From Falsihalocynthiibacter sp042445055 (lineage in GTDB: Bacteria > Pseudomonadota > Alphaproteobacteria > Rhodobacterales > Rhodobacteraceae): 64,000 nt of DNA. The notes beneath the pieces are model-generated. The model saw only the letters and a list, made by a program, of their open reading frames with translations, was not told where the DNA came from and made no database searches. Each line of letters begins with the position of its first letter. The stretch's first letter is position 1. The position numbers were made by a program, and so were the translations under genes. This document shows positions 60,526 to 64,000 of this stretch, in pieces. Where the stretch lies: assembly GCF_042445055.1 (NCBI RefSeq), contig NZ_CP170339.1, positions 1,488,001-1,552,000 of the forward strand. The letters are read 5' to 3'.

Positions 60526-61710
60526 TCAATCCTTAACAAATAGTTTGCGCGGCACGTTACAGAGGGGCTCCGCAGCACCATCCTCTTTGATCAGGATGGT
60601 CTCAGTTGTTTCGATGCCCCAGTCATCCATCCAGAGACCTGGCATGAAGTGGAATGTCATACCTGCCTCAAGCACTGTTTCATCAAACGCGCGAAGCGAT
60701 ACCGTGTGTTCGCCCCAGTCTGGGGGGTAGGAGAGACCAACGGCATAGCCGCAGCGATTGGGGCGTTCAATTCCCACCTTTAGAAGCTCTGTATCCAACG
60801 CCCGCGCGATATCACACGCACGGTTGCCAGCGCGCGCGACTTCGATGCCCGCGTTCAAACCTTCGGTTAGGGCTTTGGCCGCGTCGCTCATGTACTTCGG
60901 GGGCTTTCCGAAGAAGATCGTTCGACAAAGGGGGGCGTGGTAGCGACGATAACATCCTGATTGCTCAATAAACGTCGCTTCGTTTTTCTGAAGTGCGTCG
61001 CCGTTCCACGTCAGGTGCGGTGCAGAGGCATCCTTGCCCGATGGGAGAAGCGGCACAATCGCGGGGTAGTCGCCCCAACTGTCGTCCTCGCCTTGAACCG
61101 AGGTTTTGAACAGCTCGCCCACAAGATCATGCTTGCGCATTCCAGGTTCTGCAATTTCCATCGCGCGCTCGATCACCAGCTCGGAAATACGCGCAGCGCG
61201 GCGCATAAAGTTCAACTCCAGATCGGATTTGATCAGGCGGTTCCAGTTCACGAGCGTCGAAGCATCGATGAAGTTCGCTTCCGGAAGGCCATGCGCCAAC
61301 ACAGAGAACGCGCGCGCAGTGAAGTAGTAGGTTTCCATTTCAACGCCGATCCGCTTGTCAGAAAACCCCATGATCCGCAAGTGCGAGGCGAGGTCTTCCA
61401 TCGGGTGGATGTCGGCCGCTTGCGTATATCGGTCGGCGTAGAAGATGATGTTCTCTTCTTCCATCCAGACCGTACGCCGTGCTCCGTTTGCGTCCATCGT
61501 GCGGCCCCACCAAATCGGGTCGCCTTCGAGCGGAACAATCACGCCTTGGTGCACGTAGAATGACCAGCCATCGTATCCAGTAAGCCAGTTCTGGTTCGAC
61601 GGGTTGGTGACAAAGAGTACGTCAATCTCTGCCGCAGCCATAGACTCGCGGGTCAGCGCGAGGCGGCGATCGTACTCGGATTGGGGGAAGGCGGTGTTTT
61701 TGATCGGCAT
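60526..61710 (-). CDS. doeA: M24-fold hydrolase, ectoine hydrolase (DoeA/EutD)-like
   Basis: A 394-residue pita-bread-fold protein. Over its whole length it resembles ectoine hydrolases, with marks such as NWLTGYDGWSFYVHQ, GRTMDANGARRTVWM, IGVEMETYYF, YPAIVPLLPSGKDASAPHLTW and FHFMPGLWMDDWGIETTE. DoeA/EutD opens the ectoine ring to give N-acetyl-diaminobutyrate. The Asp-Asp metal pair of normal M24 peptidases is not preserved (the region reads IEQSGCYRRYHAPLCRT), as in metal-free EutD. ATG 61710 fits the family. Substrate is inferred from similarity; an ectoine transporter is not in the window. Confidence 0.82.
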   Translation of the reverse strand: MPIKNTAFPQSEYDRRLALTRESMAAAEIDVLFVTNPSNQNWLTGYDGWSFYVHQGVIVPLEGDPIWWGRTMDANGARRTVWMEEENIIFYADRYTQAADIHPMEDLASHLRIMGFSDKRIGVEMETYYFTARAFSVLAHGLPEANFIDASTLVNWNRLIKSDLELNFMRRAARISELVIERAMEIAEPGMRKHDLVGELFKTSVQGEDDSWGDYPAIVPLLPSGKDASAPHLTWNGDALQKNEATFIEQSGCYRRYHAPLCRTIFFGKPPKYMSDAAKALTEGLNAGIEVARAGNRACDIARALDTELLKVGIERPNRCGYAVGLSYPPDWGEHTVSLRAFDETVLEAGMTFHFMPGLWMDDWGIETTETILIKEDGAAEPLCNVPRKLFVKD

Positions 61711-61724
61711 TGTGAATACTCTAT

Positions 61725-61735
61725 TTGTGTACAAC
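61725..61735 (+). promoter_or_regulatory. Operator-like palindrome, left copy (TTGTGTACAAC)
   Basis: TTGTGTACAAC contains the palindrome TTGT-GT-ACAA, the type bound by FCD-GntR repressors. It lies 14 bases upstream of the doeA-like start. The right copy at 61827-61837 is its exact reverse complement, 102 bases away. Confidence 0.55.
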
Positions 61736-61761
61736 TTTCGTTGTTTGACATGCGAAACCGA

Positions 61762-61774
61762 AGGAATCCCCTGT
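61762..61774 (+). repeat. 13-bp inverted repeat, left arm (AGGAATCCCCTGT)
   Basis: AGGAATCCCCTGT matches, as an exact reverse complement, ACAGGGGATTCCT at 61848-61860. The 73-base spacing and the location between two divergent transcripts suggest binding sites for a regulator on each promoter, perhaps the Lrp-type protein next door. Confidence 0.7.
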
Positions 61775-61826
61775 ATTTGCGGGGACATCGCCACCTATCG
61801 CCTTTAATATTTGTGATTCGGATGTT

Positions 61827-61837
61827 GTTGTACACAA
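61827..61837 (-). promoter_or_regulatory. Operator-like palindrome, right copy
   Basis: GTTGTACACAA, the reverse complement of 61725-61735, with AT-rich flank. Centre-to-centre distance of 102 bases (near ten helical turns) would allow DNA looping by a dimeric or tetrameric regulator. Confidence 0.55.
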
Positions 61838-61847
61838 TATTGCTTAC

Positions 61848-61860
61848 ACAGGGGATTCCT
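61848..61860 (-). repeat. 13-bp inverted repeat, right arm
   Basis: ACAGGGGATTCCT, exact reverse complement of 61762-61774. The order of the four elements is A-B-A'-B', so the two pairs are interleaved. The rest of the gap (61711-62010) holds no gene. Confidence 0.7.
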
Positions 61861-62010
61861 CGTCAACAGAAAACATTCCGATTGTGAGGACAGTAAGTCC
61901 GTGGAACCCGAATGTGGCCATCGGTGCGGGGCTATTGGCAAATATATGTTGCCTAAGGAGTCCTTGCCTCATTAGGTGGGGAAAGAATGGCAAAGGAATA
62001 GGGGATATTG

Positions 62011-62496
62011 ATGATCAAGCTCGATGCAAGAGATATGGATATCCTACGCGTCCTGTCGCAAGAGGGGCGGCTCTCTAAGGCCGTATTGGCCGAACGGATC
62101 GGTCTTTCACCGACGCCGGCGTGGGAGCGACTTAAGAAGCTGGAAGCTGCTGGTTTGATCGAGGGGTATCGCGCCGAAATCAATCTGCGCAAGCTCGGCC
62201 CGCACGTGACGGTTTTTGTTGCTGCGGAGTTGGTAGACCACACGCAGGCGTCCTTTCAGGTGTTCGAGGCGTCTCTTGATAAGCACCCAGAGATCACGGC
62301 GTGTTGGGCGCTTGGTGGCGGATTTGATTATTTATTACAGATCGTTACGCGCGACATTGATGCCTATCAGCGCCTGATCGACTCGATGCTGGATGCCAGA
62401 ATCGGGATCGCGCGCTACTTCACATATATCGTCACAAAACAGATCAAAGGCACTGCTACGCCACCGTTCGAGGCCTTGCTAGGCCGATCGGACTAG
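62011..62496 (+). CDS. Lrp/AsnC-family transcriptional regulator, DoeX-like position
   Basis: A 161-residue regulator with helix-turn-helix LDARDMDILRVLSQEGRLSKAVLAERIGLSPTPAWERLKKLEAAGLI and a RAM domain (ACWALGGGFDYLLQIVTRDIDAYQRLID). In ectoine degradation clusters an AsnC/Lrp regulator (DoeX) senses pathway intermediates. It is divergent from the doeA-like operon and sits 97 bases before the aldehyde dehydrogenase. An ATG at 62011 is used; a TTG one codon earlier is in frame. Confidence 0.88.
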   Translation: MIKLDARDMDILRVLSQEGRLSKAVLAERIGLSPTPAWERLKKLEAAGLIEGYRAEINLRKLGPHVTVFVAAELVDHTQASFQVFEASLDKHPEITACWALGGGFDYLLQIVTRDIDAYQRLIDSMLDARIGIARYFTYIVTKQIKGTATPPFEALLGRSD

Positions 62497-62593
62497 TGCT
62501 GGGGCGATAACGGTCCGTATCGCCCCATATTGCCGCTGATTTGGTCTCTCTGGTTGGAGTGTGCGGTTAGTATGATGCCAAAGGAGGTGCGTC

Positions 62594-64000
62594 ATGCTCG
62601 ATATTGCAATTTCAGCCAGAAAAGACATTGAGGACAAACGCTTACTGCGCAGTTTCTCATATGTGGATGGCAAATGGACTTCCCACCCTGAGGGGGACAC
62701 ATTCGCCGTTTACGACCCTGCGAACGGAGCGCATTTGGGGGATGTCGCGTCTCTCAGCGGGGCGCAGGCAAAACAGGCCGTAGATATTGCGGATACCGCA
62801 TTTGAAACATGGTCGCGCCTCTTGCCGCAGGAACGAGCAGGTCTGCTGCGTCGTTGGCATGATCTGATTATCGAAGCCAAAGAAGACCTTGCGCGCATCA
62901 TGGTGTTGGAGCAGGGAAAGCCGCTGTCCGAAGCGCGCGGAGAGATCGACTATGCGGCTTCATTCGTTGATTACTATGCCGAAGAGGCCAAGCGCCCGAA
63001 CGTGGAGGGGGTTACCTCTCACTTAGCGGATGCAGAAGTTGAATTGTGGCTGGAGCCCATCGGCGTTGTCGCGTTGATTACTCCGTGGAACTTCCCTGCT
63101 GCGATGCTGACACGCAAGGCGGCGGCAGCACTCGCTGCTGGATGTAGCGTCGTTGCGCATCCAAGTGGAGAGACGCCGTTCTCGGCGCTCGCACTCGCCG
63201 AATTGGCAGAGCGCGCGGGCATACCGAACGGTGTGTTTAACGTCATTACCGGACAAGCGAGCGAGGTCGTCACGCCGTAGTGCGCCGACCAACGGGTGCG
63301 GGCGTTGTCATTTACCGGATCAACCGAGATTGGCCGCCTGTTGTATCGCCAATCCGCAGCGACAATTAAGAAACTGGTGCTTGAGTTGGGTGGCCATGCG
63401 CCCGTCATCGTGTTCAAGGATGCTGATCTTGACCGCGCCGTGTCGGAGACGATCAAGGCCAAGTTCGCCACATCAGGACAGGATTGTCTGGGTGCGAACA
63501 GGATTTACGTTGAGCGTGGAGTATACGAAGCGTTCTGCGAGAAGTTCATCGCCGCCACCAAGGGGCTTCGCCTTGGGGCAGGGATGGACGATCCCGACAT
63601 TGGCCCGCTGATGAACGAAAAGGCGATCAGCAAACAGAAGGAGCATATCGCTGATGCGACTGAACTGGGCGCAAAGCTTGCTCTCGGTGGCGGTGTGTCT
63701 TCGCTGGGGCCGTTGTTCTTTGAGCCGACTGTACTGACGGATGTGTCGGATACTGCGCAAATCATGCACGAGGAAAGCTTTGGTCCTGTGGCGCCGATCA
63801 CTGCCTTTGATACCGAAGAAGAGGTGTTGAAGCGTGCGAATGATAGCGAGTACGGCCTGATTGCCTATCTTCACACTCAGGACCCCCGTCGTATCTATCG
63901 CCTTTCGAGGGCGCTTCAATACGGTATGGTTGCGGTAAACCGAACCAAAGTGACCGGCGCGCCGATCCCGTTTGGCGGCGTAAAACAATCGGGCCTCGGA
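62594..64000 (+). pseudogene. Aldehyde dehydrogenase (succinate-semialdehyde/DoeC-like) split by an in-frame TAG; continues past the window
   Basis: The frame codes for a NAD(P)-dependent aldehyde dehydrogenase from 62594 (AGGAGGTG ribosome site) but stops at codon 229 (TAG, 63278-63280). Beyond it the same frame continues without a shift to the window edge and carries TGSTEIGRL, the general base Glu in LELGGHAP, the nucleophile Cys in GQDCLGANR and EESFGPVAP. The N-terminal part has TPWNFP. The TAG falls before CADQRVRALSF where relatives, as I recall, have Trp, so TGG to TAG is likely. The usual KPxE cofactor motif reads HPSGE. In an ectoine pathway it would oxidise aspartate semialdehyde (DoeC). 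Nonsense mutation or sequencing error. Confidence 0.8.

Noticed and set aside
63278..63280. Amber codon as pyrrolysine or programmed read-through site
   Set aside because: No pyrrolysine system is expected in this lineage and the position is not catalytic; nonsense mutation or sequencing error is simpler.

Overview
The window looks like chromosomal DNA of an alphaproteobacterium of the family Rhodobacteraceae, probably the marine Roseobacter group. This rests on the protein sequences (tatABC-DUF815-nlpD-pcm-surE and purF-cvpA-radA blocks, a form II CO-dehydrogenase-like cluster, urease with an LprI-like gene between ureB and ureC, and a DoeA/EutD-type hydrolase) and on moderate GC. No database search was possible. 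Coding density is high. I see one tRNA (Val, anticodon TAC) and no rRNA, IS element, prophage, integron or CRISPR array. The DEAD-box helicase gene is cut by the left edge and an aldehyde dehydrogenase gene by the right edge.

Layout. 0-8.8 kb: DEAD-box helicase (partial), prfC, a Hint-domain protein, an SDR-like protein lacking the catalytic Tyr/Lys, an orphan ABC ATPase, tatABC and a DUF815 ATPase. 8.8-24.2 kb, mostly minus strand: nlpD-like, pcm, surE, a second SDR, bioY (plus), DUF1284, purF, cvpA, radA, pqiA-like, mlaF/mlaE-like, alr, dnaB, pyrE, pyrC. 24.3-30.5 kb: urease operon ureDAB-lprI-ureC-(DUF1127)-ureEFG. 30.5-33.9 kb, minus: an alpha/beta-hydrolase-like protein, a family 2-like glycosyltransferase and a glutaryl-CoA dehydrogenase. 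34-42.4 kb: a CO-dehydrogenase-like cluster (CoxD- and CoxE-like maturation proteins, XdhC/CoxI, a MoeA-like protein, CoxS, CoxL form II, CoxM) containing one small antisense gene. 42.6-44.8 kb: an outer-membrane beta-barrel protein, infC (probably starting at AUA) and a membrane-anchored protein made of ten 11-residue repeats. 44.8-49.5 kb: an assimilatory sulfate-reduction operon (DUF2849, sulfite reductase, APS reductase, DUF934, ferredoxin-NADP reductase) with a divergent Lrp-type regulator. 49.5-58.7 kb: cytochrome P450, tpiA, two Fe-S assembly factors, phhB, tgt, lon, HU-like, soxR, a histidine phosphatase and tRNA-Val. 58.7-64 kb: a catabolic module of GntR, an M20 deacetylase and DoeA/EutD on the minus strand, facing an Lrp-type regulator and an aldehyde dehydrogenase on the plus strand.

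How the genes work together. The urease operon carries structural subunits and all four classical accessory factors, so it should be able to build an active nickel enzyme; no urea or nickel transporter is in view. The cox-like cluster has the three subunits of a molybdenum hydroxylase plus cofactor-handling proteins; its AYRGAGR motif marks form II, whose CO-oxidising ability is doubtful. The sulfur operon pairs sulfite reductase with a likely electron-supplying reductase. The right-end module would open an ectoine-type ring and deacetylate the product.

Most worth a second look: an in-frame amber codon splitting the aldehyde dehydrogenase; two interleaved pairs of inverted repeats in the promoter region of that module; pairing of DoeA with an M20 deacetylase and an FCD-type GntR; the hendecad-repeat protein; the AUA start of infC; and a heat-shock-like promoter in front of lon. 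Nothing here is proof of a wholly new system; the right-end module is the best candidate for an incompletely described one.
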